From positions 1 to 24,784 of IMG/VR virus record IMGVR_UViG_3300008219_000092: a stretch of DNA of 24,784 nt. One strand, given 5' to 3'. Made by a program: the position numbers and the translations under genes. The stretch is from a virus. The notes below the pieces were generated by a model, which saw nothing but the letters and a program-made list of their open reading frames with translations, was not told the DNA's origin and did no database searches. Below, piece after piece: positions 1 through 7,642 of this stretch (positions within the stretch are counted from its first letter, which is position 1; every line of letters begins with the position of its first letter).

Positions 1-1
1 A

Positions 2-619
2 CAAGTCCGAGAATCCATCAACAAGACTTTCTTTTTGGATCTCCTTGAACTTCCAGGACCAACTGCTGCAGATGGAGATGTCATGAGGTTTAGTGCAACA
101 GAGATCAACGCACGTCAAAGAGACCGACTCTCAGTCCTTGGTCCAATCGTCTCACGGCAGGAGGTGGAGTTTTTGGCACCAATGGTTATGAGAACCCTAG
201 GAGTCATGGAAAGCAATGGAATGCTTTCTCCTGCACCTCCTGCACTAATGAATGCAGATTTCAGAGTAGAGTATGCAAACCCTGTAAGCATCTCAATGAG
301 AACAGGAGAGTTAAACAGTATCGCACAACTAATCCAGTTTCTTCTTCCAATTGCACAGATTGACCCCTCTGTAGTTCAGAGGTTCAACACAGGACGAATT
401 GCAGAATTAGGTGCAGAGATCCTTAGAGTTCCTCCTAGTGTTTTGAGAACAGAAGAGGAGATGCAGGAGTTGATGCTTGCACAGAGGCAGGCACAAGAGG
501 AGCAGATGCTCCTACAGAGTAACCTTCAGGTTGCAGAGGCAGACAATCTTGTGAGTCAATCAAGAAGGAATGACGCACAAGCAGGACTTGCAGTTGCAAA
601 GAGTCAGTTACCTGTATGA
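2..619 (+). CDS. Portal (head-tail connector) protein, C-terminal part
   Basis: The reading frame is open from the first bases of the window, so the N-terminal part lies outside; the TTG near base 35 is internal. Portal proteins of T7-like podoviruses form the dodecameric ring at the capsid vertex through which DNA is packaged and ejected. The visible part matches the portal C-terminal region: an FSATEINARQRDRL segment (the equivalent of the T7 gp8 'TATEI' helix), followed by a helical region with LGPIVSRQEVEFLAP, and a Gln/Glu-rich C-terminal coiled coil from about RTEEEMQEL onward. Position directly upstream of a Bbp19-like gene, scaffold and capsid supports the call. The stop overlaps the next ATG (ATGA), suggesting translational coupling. 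The family call is firm, though only about 205 residues are seen. Confidence 0.88.
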   Translation, partial: QVRESINKTFFLDLLELPGPTAADGDVMRFSATEINARQRDRLSVLGPIVSRQEVEFLAPMVMRTLGVMESNGMLSPAPPALMNADFRVEYANPVSISMRTGELNSIAQLIQFLLPIAQIDPSVVQRFNTGRIAELGAEILRVPPSVLRTEEEMQELMLAQRQAQEEQMLLQSNLQVAEADNLVSQSRRNDAQAGLAVAKSQLPV

Positions 620-882
620 TCAGAAAGAAGGAGCGGGACCGCAAAGCACTATATGACAGACTTTTCAAAAGTGATGATGGACAGAGGTTTCTAGAGGATC
701 TCGCAAGAAGAAACCACGTTTTTGATGTAATCACAGTAGAGAACCCCCAGATAAGTGCCTTTCGAGATGGAAGGAGAAGTGTAGTAGTTGATATTATGAA
801 CTACCTTGGATTAAACACAAAGGATTTGGAACGTCTTGCACGAGAATCCACAGATGGAAGAGATGAGTACAACCCAGACTGA
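616..882 (+). CDS. Bbp19-like small phage protein
   Basis: This 88-aa charged protein follows the portal gene through an ATGA overlap. The pattern of a Phe/Tyr-rich start (YDRLFKSDDGQRFLEDLAR), a central acidic segment and a basic GRRSVVVDIMNYLGL helix matches the small Bbp19-type proteins encoded between portal and scaffold in Bordetella BPP-1-like podoviruses and relatives. Their exact role is not established; the position suggests head assembly or packaging. No membrane segment or cysteine pair is present. The scaffold start lies inside its last codons, so the three genes are probably co-translated. The call rests on length, order and motif memory. Confidence 0.65.
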   Translation: MIRKKERDRKALYDRLFKSDDGQRFLEDLARRNHVFDVITVENPQISAFRDGRRSVVVDIMNYLGLNTKDLERLARESTDGRDEYNPD

Positions 883-1699
883 GGCACCCCCCTCTGCAGA
901 AATGCATGAAGGAGGGTCAATCCTTGGAGGAACAGGAGGATCTGAATCTACAGATCCACTTGCACTAAACATAGAGAGCTTGCCTGAAGACATCAGGCAT
1001 GAACCAGTTTTGAAGAACTTCAAATCTTGGGATGCACTCGCAAAGAGTTACATTCATGCAAACAAGAAGTTGGGAGTTCCTTCAGAGCAGTTGCTGCAAC
1101 TTCCACAAGGAGAGAATGCAGATTGGAATGGAGTATTTTCCGCACTAGGAAGACCAGAATCTCCAGAGGGCTACGAGTTGAACGGCACAGGAGACTTGGC
1201 AGATGGTTTTCGACAACAAGCACATCAGTTGGGACTTAACCAGAAGCAGGCATCTGAACTTCTAAACTGGTACAGTGACACCCAAGCAAGTGTGGACGAG
1301 AAGGATAATGAGGATTTCGCATCAGAGCAAGTTCAGTGGGTCGCCGCACTTCAGAAGGAGTGGGGAGATTCCTATGTCAAAAACAAACAGTTGGCAGAAA
1401 GAGCATTTCATCAGTTTGCAGATGAAGACGCACTTGATGTCATGAACAAGACAGGGTTGGGAACTCACCCTGCGCTTGTAAGGATGTTTGCCCAGATTGG
1501 ACAGATCCTCACAGAGGATGGTTCATTGACAGGCAATCAAGAAGGTCGAATTGGAGGAATCTCTTCAGGATCTGCAAAGACAAGAATTGATGAACTTCTA
1601 AACGACAAGGATTTCACAGAGAGGTACTACAACCAGTACCACCCACGGCATTCGGATGCCGTGACTCAAATGCAACGACTATACGAGGCAGCAGGTTAG
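863..1699 (+). CDS. Capsid scaffolding (assembly) protein
   Basis: About 278 aa. The ATG at 863 is preferred over upstream TTG/ATG options because GGAAGAG lies just before it; the gene then overlaps the previous one by 20 bases. An acidic, low-complexity N-terminus is followed by LPEDIRHEPVLKNFKSWDALAKSYIHA (residues about 41-67), a signature segment of T7-like scaffolding proteins (LPE-lr-ePsl-df-d-aLakSyv). The middle is strongly helical, with ASELLNWY and a Gln/Glu-rich stretch. The C-terminus (DFTERYYNQYHPRHSDAV) is basic and aromatic, as expected for the part of a scaffold that contacts the coat protein. It lies directly upstream of the major capsid gene, the usual place for a scaffold. 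It would act inside the procapsid and leave before DNA packaging. Confidence 0.85.
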   Translation: MSTTQTEAPPSAEMHEGGSILGGTGGSESTDPLALNIESLPEDIRHEPVLKNFKSWDALAKSYIHANKKLGVPSEQLLQLPQGENADWNGVFSALGRPESPEGYELNGTGDLADGFRQQAHQLGLNQKQASELLNWYSDTQASVDEKDNEDFASEQVQWVAALQKEWGDSYVKNKQLAERAFHQFADEDALDVMNKTGLGTHPALVRMFAQIGQILTEDGSLTGNQEGRIGGISSGSAKTRIDELLNDKDFTERYYNQYHPRHSDAVTQMQRLYEAAG

Positions 1700-1815
1700 T
1701 CAGATAACCGTAATGGCCTGACCTGAGATCTCTGAGTCGGACCTACCTCTGGTAGATAATCCGTCATTCGTGAGTCGAAGCGAGTAATCGTTTCACCAAA
1801 ACAAGGACGGATTAT
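1694..1815 (+). promoter_or_regulatory. Structured leader upstream of the capsid gene
   Basis: The 113-base gap before the capsid gene is dense in short inverted repeats. GGTTA/TAACC (1694-1698/1705-1709) spans the scaffold stop. CTACC/GGTAG (1743-1747/1751-1755) closes on a 3-base loop. ATAATCCGTC (1756-1765) is a perfect 10-base complement of GACGGATTAT (1806-1815), which contains part of the AAGGA ribosome site and the first two bases of the capsid ATG. CGGA (1738-1741) could instead pair with TCCG (1760-1763), giving a competing fold. Pairing is seen directly; a role in translation control or RNA processing of the most highly expressed gene is inference. No convincing sigma-70 promoter was found in it. 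Confidence 0.5.
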
Positions 1816-2773
1816 GTCTACTCAAGTAACAACTGCATTTGTCAAGCAGTACATGGCAAATGTGGACTTTTTAGTCCAACAGAAAGGAAGCAGACTGCGT
1901 AATGCAGTCACGCTCAAAACAGGAGTTCGTGGAGAAGAGGTCTTCATGGACCGGGTTGGATCAACTGCACCACAGAAGGTGACTTCTCGACATGCAGACA
2001 CTCCACTCATCTCGACTCCTCATGACCGCAGGCGAATCACTCCAGTGAGTTACAACTGGGGAGATCTGATTGACAATGTTGATCGTGTGAAGATGATCAT
2101 TGACCCCACCAGTCCATATGCCCAGAATGCAGCATATGCAATGGGAAGGGCAATTGATGATGAGCTTCTGGATGCAATCAGTGGAAACGCCTTTGGCGAC
2201 TCCTCTGGAACCTCCGGATCTGATGCATCCACGGCAATCGCACTTCCTTCAGGACAGAAGGTTGCAGTTGATTTCCACACCTATGACACAGGGTCAGGAG
2301 ACAAGGGACTCACCCTTGGAAAACTGCTGAAAGCACGAGAAATTTTGGGTGCAGGAGAAGCAGACGATTATGGTCTGGATGGATCTCCAAACCTCTTTTG
2401 TGCAATCAATGCAAAGCAGATTTCAAATATGCTTGCAGATTTCTCAATGGGAGGTGCATCCGGAGTACAGGGAATTAGTGCTGCATCAGCAGACTACAAC
2501 TCTGTGCGTAGCCTGGTCGCAGGAGAAATTGATACTTTCATGGGATTCAAGTTCATCCGGACCGAACTCCTCAACACCGATTCCAGCAGTGATCAACTGG
2601 TTGTTTGTTGGCATCGTAGCGGAGTTGGATTGGCGATCTTTGATGATATACGAGCAAGGATCTCTGAACGTCCAGACAAGCGTTATTCCACGCAGGTCTA
2701 TTATGAGATGACGATTGGCGCAGCACGTCTTGAGGAAGAGCGTGTTGTTGAAATCGCATGTGATCCCACTTAA
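1814..2773 (+). CDS. Major capsid protein
   Basis: 319 aa, with a good ribosome site (AAGGA, 6 bases before the ATG). The protein starts with TTAFVKQYMANVDFLVQQKGSRL, the N-terminal arm typical of the coat proteins of BPP-1-like and related podoviruses, and continues with VFMDRVGSTAPQKV, a DTPLISTPHDRRRI segment and WGDLIDNVDRVKMIIDP, recurrent motifs of this HK97-fold 'phage capsid protein' group. The C-terminus (YYEMTIGAARLEEERVVEIACD) is the beta-rich A-domain end typical of the group. Position between scaffold and cement genes agrees. It forms the icosahedral shell. No decoration domain is fused; the separate downstream gene probably supplies it. Confidence 0.9.
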   Translation: MSTQVTTAFVKQYMANVDFLVQQKGSRLRNAVTLKTGVRGEEVFMDRVGSTAPQKVTSRHADTPLISTPHDRRRITPVSYNWGDLIDNVDRVKMIIDPTSPYAQNAAYAMGRAIDDELLDAISGNAFGDSSGTSGSDASTAIALPSGQKVAVDFHTYDTGSGDKGLTLGKLLKAREILGAGEADDYGLDGSPNLFCAINAKQISNMLADFSMGGASGVQGISAASADYNSVRSLVAGEIDTFMGFKFIRTELLNTDSSSDQLVVCWHRSGVGLAIFDDIRARISERPDKRYSTQVYYEMTIGAARLEEERVVEIACDPT

Positions 2774-2794
2774 CCCTGAGCCAGGAGATTAGAA

Positions 2795-3286
2795 ATGGCA
2801 GCAGTATATGGTGTAAATTACACCAAAAATTACCCAATCGAGTCTGGCTCCACGTCTGCACAGTCACAAGTGCCTGTGTCAGAAGTTGGTGGTCGCATGA
2901 GGGTCGCATACGACACTTATGAGGCATCCAGCCTTGCATCAGGGTCCACCATCTCCATGTTCAAGCTTCCAAATGGAGCAAGAATCTGGCAGATGATCTT
3001 GATCACAGATGATCTGAGTTCGTCAGGAACCCTTCAGGTTGGAGATTCCAGTGATCCCAATCGGTTCATCACAGAGTCAATCTGTGGAGATGCCAACAAA
3101 GTCCACTACATGCACCCGAAGGCACATGCATCAGATAGCAATCTGACTCTTTTGGGAGGAGTAAGTGGAACAGGTATTGACGCATTTGGTTATGCACTCA
3201 CTGCAGAAACCACTGTGATCCTCACCACGGCAACCGCAGCCCTCACTGGAACCATCAATCTTGCGTGTTTCTACACGATTGATTGA
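2795..3286 (+). CDS. Capsid cement/decoration protein (Bbp16-like)
   Basis: This 163-aa protein is preceded by AGGAGATTAGAA-ATG. It is rich in Ser, Thr and Gly and predicted to be mostly beta: GGRMRVAYDTYEASSL near residue 30, then SMFKLPNGARIWQMIL and GTLQVGDSSDPNRFI. This layout matches the small beta-sandwich cement proteins made from the gene right after the capsid gene in BPP-1-like phages. It would bind the outside of the shell at local three-folds and stabilise it; the target site is inference. A terminator follows directly, so capsid and cement end one transcription segment. Function is assigned mainly by position and fold pattern. Confidence 0.68.
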   Translation: MAAVYGVNYTKNYPIESGSTSAQSQVPVSEVGGRMRVAYDTYEASSLASGSTISMFKLPNGARIWQMILITDDLSSSGTLQVGDSSDPNRFITESICGDANKVHYMHPKAHASDSNLTLLGGVSGTGIDAFGYALTAETTVILTTATAALTGTINLACFYTID

Positions 3287-3304
3287 AGAGTTCTGATAAT
3301 TAAC

Positions 3305-3328
3305 GGGCCGATGAGAATCGGCCCCTTT
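3305..3328 (+). terminator. Rho-independent terminator after the capsid-cement genes
   Basis: GGGCCGAT (3305-3312), loop GAGA and ATCGGCCC (3317-3324) form a perfect 8-bp GC-rich stem with a stable GNRA-type tetraloop, followed by CTTTCCTT. It starts 18 bases after the cement stop and lies before the next gene. The U-tract is broken by C, so read-through into the tail genes is likely partial. This corresponds in position to the terminator after gene 10 in T7, which keeps capsid expression above that of the tail genes. Confidence 0.82.
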
Positions 3329-3344
3329 CCTTGCATGGAGAAGT

Positions 3345-3491
3345 ATGTCCAAAATAACCCTATATGATGACAAGAATGTATCTGAAGAGTTGGATTCAAA
3401 CTCTGATGAATACAAACAGAGGGTTTCCCAGGGGTGGACCACCTGGAAGAAACCTAGTGTCAAGAAATCCAAACAATCATACAAGGTATGA
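3345..3491 (+). CDS. Small hypothetical protein (48 aa)
   Basis: A 48-aa reading frame (MSKITLYDDKNVSEELD...) fills the gap between the terminator and the tail adaptor gene. It has a clear ribosome site (GGAG, 4 bases before the ATG) and stops 3 bases before the next start. The first half is acidic; the second half is strongly basic and Trp-containing (GWTTWKKPSVKKSKQSYK). No family is recognised. Small charged proteins between cement and adaptor genes occur in related phages, so a head-completion or regulatory role is possible but not shown. Confidence 0.6.
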   Translation: MSKITLYDDKNVSEELDSNSDEYKQRVSQGWTTWKKPSVKKSKQSYKV

Positions 3492-3494
3492 CTA

Positions 3495-4091
3495 ATGGCT
3501 TCCGTGGTAAGCATCTGCAACATTGCACTCTCAAACCTTGGAGATGAGAAAATCGCCTCTCTCTCTGAGAACAATGACAGGGCACGTTCATGTGATTTGA
3601 GGTATGAGGATGTCAGAGATGCAGTTTTGAGATCATACCCGTGGAATTGTGCAACCACTCGTGTTGAGCTTGCACGGTCAACAACTGATCCTGTCTGGGG
3701 ATTCACCTACAGTTTTGCACTTCCCTCTGATTGCCTGAGAGTTCTTGATGTCTATGATTACACTGTTCCCTTTGCAATTGAAGGGAGGTTCCTGCTCACA
3801 GAGAACTCATCCGCAAAACTGAAGTATATTGCAAGAATCACTGATCCAAACGATTATGACATTCTTCTTCAACAGGCAATTGGAATCCGGCTTGCGTCTG
3901 AGATTGCAGAGGCACTCACAGGAAGGACGGAACTGAAGCAGGAGATGTACCAGAAGTATCTGCTGGTTCTCTCTGAAGCACGGGGTGTGGATTCCCAAGA
4001 GACTGGGATGCCAATGGTGATTGAGGCAAATGATTTCATCAATGCACGTTTTGACACCTCCTACCTCTTGAACACCAGCACCACCATCTGA
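3495..4091 (+). CDS. Tail tubular protein A, gp11-like adaptor
   Basis: 198 aa. The N-terminus MASVVSICNIALSNLGDEKI is the typical start of T7 gp11-like adaptor (tail tubular A) proteins: two helices with the ALxxLG motif. It is followed by RYEDVRDAVLRSYPWNCATTRVEL, where the 'yp-vRd-vLr-hpWnfA-kR--L' signature is clear, and by a beta region (WGFTYSFALPSDCLRVLDV). The adaptor ring joins portal to nozzle. The stop and the next start share one base (TGATG), consistent with balanced synthesis of adaptor and nozzle. Confidence 0.92.
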   Translation: MASVVSICNIALSNLGDEKIASLSENNDRARSCDLRYEDVRDAVLRSYPWNCATTRVELARSTTDPVWGFTYSFALPSDCLRVLDVYDYTVPFAIEGRFLLTENSSAKLKYIARITDPNDYDILLQQAIGIRLASEIAEALTGRTELKQEMYQKYLLVLSEARGVDSQETGMPMVIEANDFINARFDTSYLLNTSTTI

Positions 4092-7006
4092 TGGCACGGG
4101 TTCAGGCACTTCAGGGGAGTTTTGTAACAGGAGAGATTTCTCCAAAGTTACAGGGGAATGTCCTCTTGGAATCATACAAGAGTTCACTAGGAACCTGCCT
4201 GAATTATGTTGTTGTTCCACAGGGTGCAGTGATGAGGAGACCTGGAACGAGGTATGTCACTCCAACAAAGAATGATGGAGAGGTACGTCTGATCCCCTTC
4301 AATTTTGGACAAGGACAATCCTATGTGATTGAGGCAGGCGCAGCATACTTCAGGTTCTTCACTGCAGATGGAGTCTTGATGGAAGGAGCATTAAGTTCCA
4401 CTCCACTGGAAATCACAACAGACTCTGATGGAGATGCAGTTCCATATGGAGTTGCAGATCTTGACGGGCTTTATGTCACCCAGAGTGCAGATACCCTCTT
4501 TATTGTCCATCCGAGTTATCAACCCTTCACTCTCAAACGCACAGGCACCTACACTTGGGTGTTTGCAAAGTTGGATCTCAAGCATGGTCCCTTTGATCCT
4601 GTCAATGTCTCAGACACAGTTCTTCATGTTGATATGACCACAGGGTCATTTGACAAGGAGAGGATGACAGATATCATCCAAACCTCTGATTACATTGATA
4701 TTACAAATGAGAGATTCAGTGTCACAAAACATCCCTTTGTCAATGGACAGAAGATCTACTTTGTATCCTCTGGAACCATTCCCTCCGGGTTGACTGCAGG
4801 GCCAGGAACCCAGTATTACATCATCAACTCAACAGAGAACACCTTTCAGGTTTCAACTGCCTACAGTGGGACTCCTGTCAACATCACCAATGTCCAAACA
4901 GGAACCCTCACAATCTGGAAGGAGTTTATTCCAAAGGATACAACAATCACCCTGACAAGTTATAATCTTCTTAGTAATATCAACTTCACTGCGTCTGATA
5001 ACAAGTTCAACAAAACCGAGCATGGATTTGCAAATGGGACAAAGATGCGCTTTGTCAGATCTGTTCCTGTAAGTGAATTTACAATAGAGACTATCTACTA
5101 TGTGGTTGGAACAGATACCAACGATTTTCAACTCTCTGCCTCAGCAGGAGGAACTGTAATCACAGGAGCAACCAACTTCCAGGCAACAACTCTTCATGCA
5201 AATGGAATTCTTGGAATCAACTCTGACACAGGATTTCAAACCACTGATGTAAACAGGTACATTCGATTAAACAATGAGATCTATCCCCACATTCGTTGGG
5301 GATATGCACAGATTAAAACAAGATCCTCCACCTCTGTTGTCACTGCAACAGTTAAGGAATCCCTTGCAAACGAATTTACAACAAAGGAGTGGGCACTAGG
5401 TGCATTCAGTGGGACATCAGGGTATCCAAGAACAACCCAGATTTACCAACAGAGGCTTGTTTTTGCAGGAACCACCAGTGAACCCCAGAATATCTACTTC
5501 TCAAAAACAGGAGATTTCAACAACTTTGCAACCACAGAGGCATTTGGAAAGGATAGTGGAAGTGTGGATTCCACAGGCGCAAAGATAATCACAGAGCAGA
5601 TTTTTGATGACAATGCAATTACCCTTCAAATCTCCTCTGATACTGTTGATCTCATTGAGTGGTTAAATGAGGATGCACGTCTCTCTCTTGGAACCTCTGG
5701 AGGAATCTTTCAAGTGTATGGATCAGATACAGACTCTACCCTCACTCCATTCAACTTTACAATCAAGAAAATCACAGACTGGCCCTCTGAGGACACTGCA
5801 CTTCCACAGAAGATTGGAAACAATGTTTTGTATGTCCAGCAGAATGGACGAAAGGTCCGGGAGTTGATCTTTGATAATGAACAAGAGCGATACAGTGCAG
5901 ATGACATCTCCATCCGCTCAGAAAACCTCTCCCAGCAGGGAATTGTGGAGATGACATACCAAGATCAACCACATGCAATTTTGTGGTGCAGGAAGGCAGA
6001 TGGGAAACTTGCTGCCTGTACCTATGTTAGATACCAACAAGTGATTGGGTGGCATCGTCATGAGATTGCAGGAACCCACACAGAGGCAACTCTGAACTAT
6101 GGAACACATGCAAAAGTTGAAAGGATGGTTTCAATTCCAAGGATCAACTATGACCAGATGTGGTTTGTTGTAAAAAGATCCATCAACCTTGGAATTGTGA
6201 CTGTTCCAGATCATACAAATGATAAACTTGCACTCAGTGGTCATGGAATGGTGAACACAACACGAGTCCGGTTTTCTACTACAGATACCCTTCCTGATCC
6301 TCTCAGTGTGGACACAGACTATTATGTTGTTAGCACCGCAACAAATGACTTCAAGGTTTCAACTACATCAGGAGGAGGTGCAGTCAACATCACAGACACA
6401 GGAACAGGAACCCACACTGTAAGGATGATGGACCGTAGGTATGTGGAGTACCTTGATAAATTCTATGATTCCTCTGAGACTGATGCAAATGCAGCACATT
6501 TTCTTGATTGTGGAGCAATTTACTCTGGAGGATCAACAACCTCAATTACAGGATTGGGATATTTGGAAGGAGAAACAGTTTCACTTCTTGGAGATGCCGC
6601 CGCACAACCTGATAAAACTGTGTCCTCTGGAGCAATAACTGCACAACTTGCAGTCACACGAGCACATGTTGGACTCTCATACAACAGTGATCTCCAAACT
6701 CTTCCACTTGCACTTGGAACTGCAGATAACACATCCGTTGGAAACCAGAAGAGAATCCACAGGATTGTTGTAAGATTTCATGAATCAATGTCTCTCAGTT
6801 ATGGAATGTCAAGTGATGATTTAACAGTTGCAACATTCAGAAGAGGAGGAGATCCAATTTCATCTGCACTTCCACTTTTTAGTGGAGACAAGGAACTCGT
6901 GTTTCCATCAAACTATGATACATTAGGACAAGCATATTTGAGGTGTTCCCAACCATTTCCAAGTACCATCACCTTGCTTGCACTTGATTATGAAACCAAC
7001 GACTAG
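4091..7006 (+). CDS. Tail tubular protein B, gp12-like nozzle, with three inserted modules
   Basis: 971 aa. The start (MARVQALQGSFVTGEISPKL) and the following CLNYVVVPQGAVMRRPGTRYV are the hallmark N-terminus of T7 gp12-like nozzle proteins. The second half (RTTQIYQQRLVFAGTTSEPQ, later RKVRELIFDNE and GWHRHEIAGT) carries the beta-propeller and platform signatures of the family. The protein hexamerises below the adaptor and forms the tail nozzle to which fibres attach. It is longer than T7 gp12 because a module of about 70 residues occurs three times: roughly residues 203-275, 296-365 and 701-779. Each copy has an H-x-F/M-x-N-G core, a YY(I/V)(I/V) strand and a TN-x-F-(Q/K)-(V/L)-S strand. The N-terminal and core assignment is firm; module function is unknown and may be surface or fibre contact. 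Confidence 0.92.
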   Translation: MARVQALQGSFVTGEISPKLQGNVLLESYKSSLGTCLNYVVVPQGAVMRRPGTRYVTPTKNDGEVRLIPFNFGQGQSYVIEAGAAYFRFFTADGVLMEGALSSTPLEITTDSDGDAVPYGVADLDGLYVTQSADTLFIVHPSYQPFTLKRTGTYTWVFAKLDLKHGPFDPVNVSDTVLHVDMTTGSFDKERMTDIIQTSDYIDITNERFSVTKHPFVNGQKIYFVSSGTIPSGLTAGPGTQYYIINSTENTFQVSTAYSGTPVNITNVQTGTLTIWKEFIPKDTTITLTSYNLLSNINFTASDNKFNKTEHGFANGTKMRFVRSVPVSEFTIETIYYVVGTDTNDFQLSASAGGTVITGATNFQATTLHANGILGINSDTGFQTTDVNRYIRLNNEIYPHIRWGYAQIKTRSSTSVVTATVKESLANEFTTKEWALGAFSGTSGYPRTTQIYQQRLVFAGTTSEPQNIYFSKTGDFNNFATTEAFGKDSGSVDSTGAKIITEQIFDDNAITLQISSDTVDLIEWLNEDARLSLGTSGGIFQVYGSDTDSTLTPFNFTIKKITDWPSEDTALPQKIGNNVLYVQQNGRKVRELIFDNEQERYSADDISIRSENLSQQGIVEMTYQDQPHAILWCRKADGKLAACTYVRYQQVIGWHRHEIAGTHTEATLNYGTHAKVERMVSIPRINYDQMWFVVKRSINLGIVTVPDHTNDKLALSGHGMVNTTRVRFSTTDTLPDPLSVDTDYYVVSTATNDFKVSTTSGGGAVNITDTGTGTHTVRMMDRRYVEYLDKFYDSSETDANAAHFLDCGAIYSGGSTTSITGLGYLEGETVSLLGDAAAQPDKTVSSGAITAQLAVTRAHVGLSYNSDLQTLPLALGTADNTSVGNQKRIHRIVVRFHESMSLSYGMSSDDLTVATFRRGGDPISSALPLFSGDKELVFPSNYDTLGQAYLRCSQPFPSTITLLALDYETND
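4697..4915 (+). repeat. Nozzle inserted module, copy 1
   Basis: Encodes about residues 203-275 of the nozzle. Key positions are a His in KHPFVNGQKIYF, a PSGL turn, YYIINSTENTFQVS and a closing NITNVQTGTLT. It is related to copies 2 and 3 at the protein level only, with diverged DNA, so it is not a recent duplication. Confidence 0.75.
4976..5186 (+). repeat. Nozzle inserted module, copy 2
   Basis: Encodes about residues 296-365, directly after copy 1 with a short linker. It shows EHGFANGTKMRFV, YYVVGTDTNDFQLS and a Gly-rich close (AGGTVITGATN). It is aligned by eye with copies 1 and 3. Confidence 0.75.
6191..6427 (+). repeat. Nozzle inserted module, copy 3
   Basis: Encodes about residues 701-779, far from the first two copies and inserted after the core domain. 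It shows GHGMVNTTRVRFS, YYVVSTATNDFKVS and GGAVNITDTGTGTHTV. It is closer to copy 2 (TNDF core) than to copy 1. Confidence 0.75.
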
Positions 7007-7015
7007 GAGATTAAA

Positions 7016-7642
7016 ATGGCATGGTGGGTAGTCCCTCTAATACAGGCAACAGGTCTTTTGTTATCATGGCAGGCACAACAGCAGCAATCCCGGCAACAGC
7101 AGTCTCAGTATAATGCACAGGCAGCAGAGTATAGAAGGTATGCAAATGAACAATACAAGATCACCCAGAAGAAGATGGGGTTTATTCGTCTACAATCCTT
7201 GAGAAAGGAAGATGAACTAAGAGTGTTAGGACAATTGAGAGGACATGAAATCAAAATACAGGGAAGACGTGCAACCTCAGCAATTAGTGCAGAAACAGGA
7301 TCATCTGGTGCAGTTGTTGGATATGGAACTCCAGGGCAGATTGAGTTTGAACAGGTTTTGACTGCAAACCGTGCATCCGCAAACATGGTAAACAGTGCAA
7401 ACTTGAAAGCACATAATCTTCAAGTGAGTACCAGCAGACAATTGGAGATCATGCAGGATTCTGCAGAGCTTGCAAGAACATCAATGGTTGCAAAGGCAGA
7501 ATGGGCAACTGCTGCTGCTGCCGCAAAAGAGGCATCACGTTTGATTGAAGGCGCAGGAACCCTCTTGACAGGCACAGGAACAATGGCTCAAACCCAGTAT
7601 ATGATGCCTGTGGATCAACGAATTCCTTGGTTTAGACCCTGA
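7016..7642 (+). CDS. Internal virion (ejection) protein, gp14-like
   Basis: 208 aa after AGGAGATTAAA-ATG. A short hydrophobic N-terminus (WWVVPLIQATGLLL) is followed by a very Gln-rich helix (residues about 18-45), a long charged coiled coil and an Ala-rich helix (WATAAAAAKEA). The SSGAVVGYGTPGQIE segment is a common feature of T7 gp14-like internal core proteins (G-S-G-V-x-x-G-s-P). These proteins sit in the internal core and are ejected first to form a pore in the host outer membrane. Position right after the nozzle agrees. Its stop shares one base with the next ATG (TGATG). Confidence 0.82.
   Translation: MAWWVVPLIQATGLLLSWQAQQQQSRQQQSQYNAQAAEYRRYANEQYKITQKKMGFIRLQSLRKEDELRVLGQLRGHEIKIQGRRATSAISAETGSSGAVVGYGTPGQIEFEQVLTANRASANMVNSANLKAHNLQVSTSRQLEIMQDSAELARTSMVAKAEWATAAAAAKEASRLIEGAGTLLTGTGTMAQTQYMMPVDQRIPWFRP

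Noticed and set aside
35-619. Independent 194-aa gene starting at base 35
   Set aside because: The frame is open upstream to the window edge and the TTG is inside the portal sequence.
1700-1813. T7-type or sigma-70 promoter before the capsid gene
   Set aside because: No sequence close to a phage RNA polymerase promoter or to paired -35/-10 elements was found in the leader.
3131-3706. 191-residue minus-strand open frame
   Set aside because: It lies opposite the cement gene, terminator and adaptor gene, whose plus-strand products are recognised.
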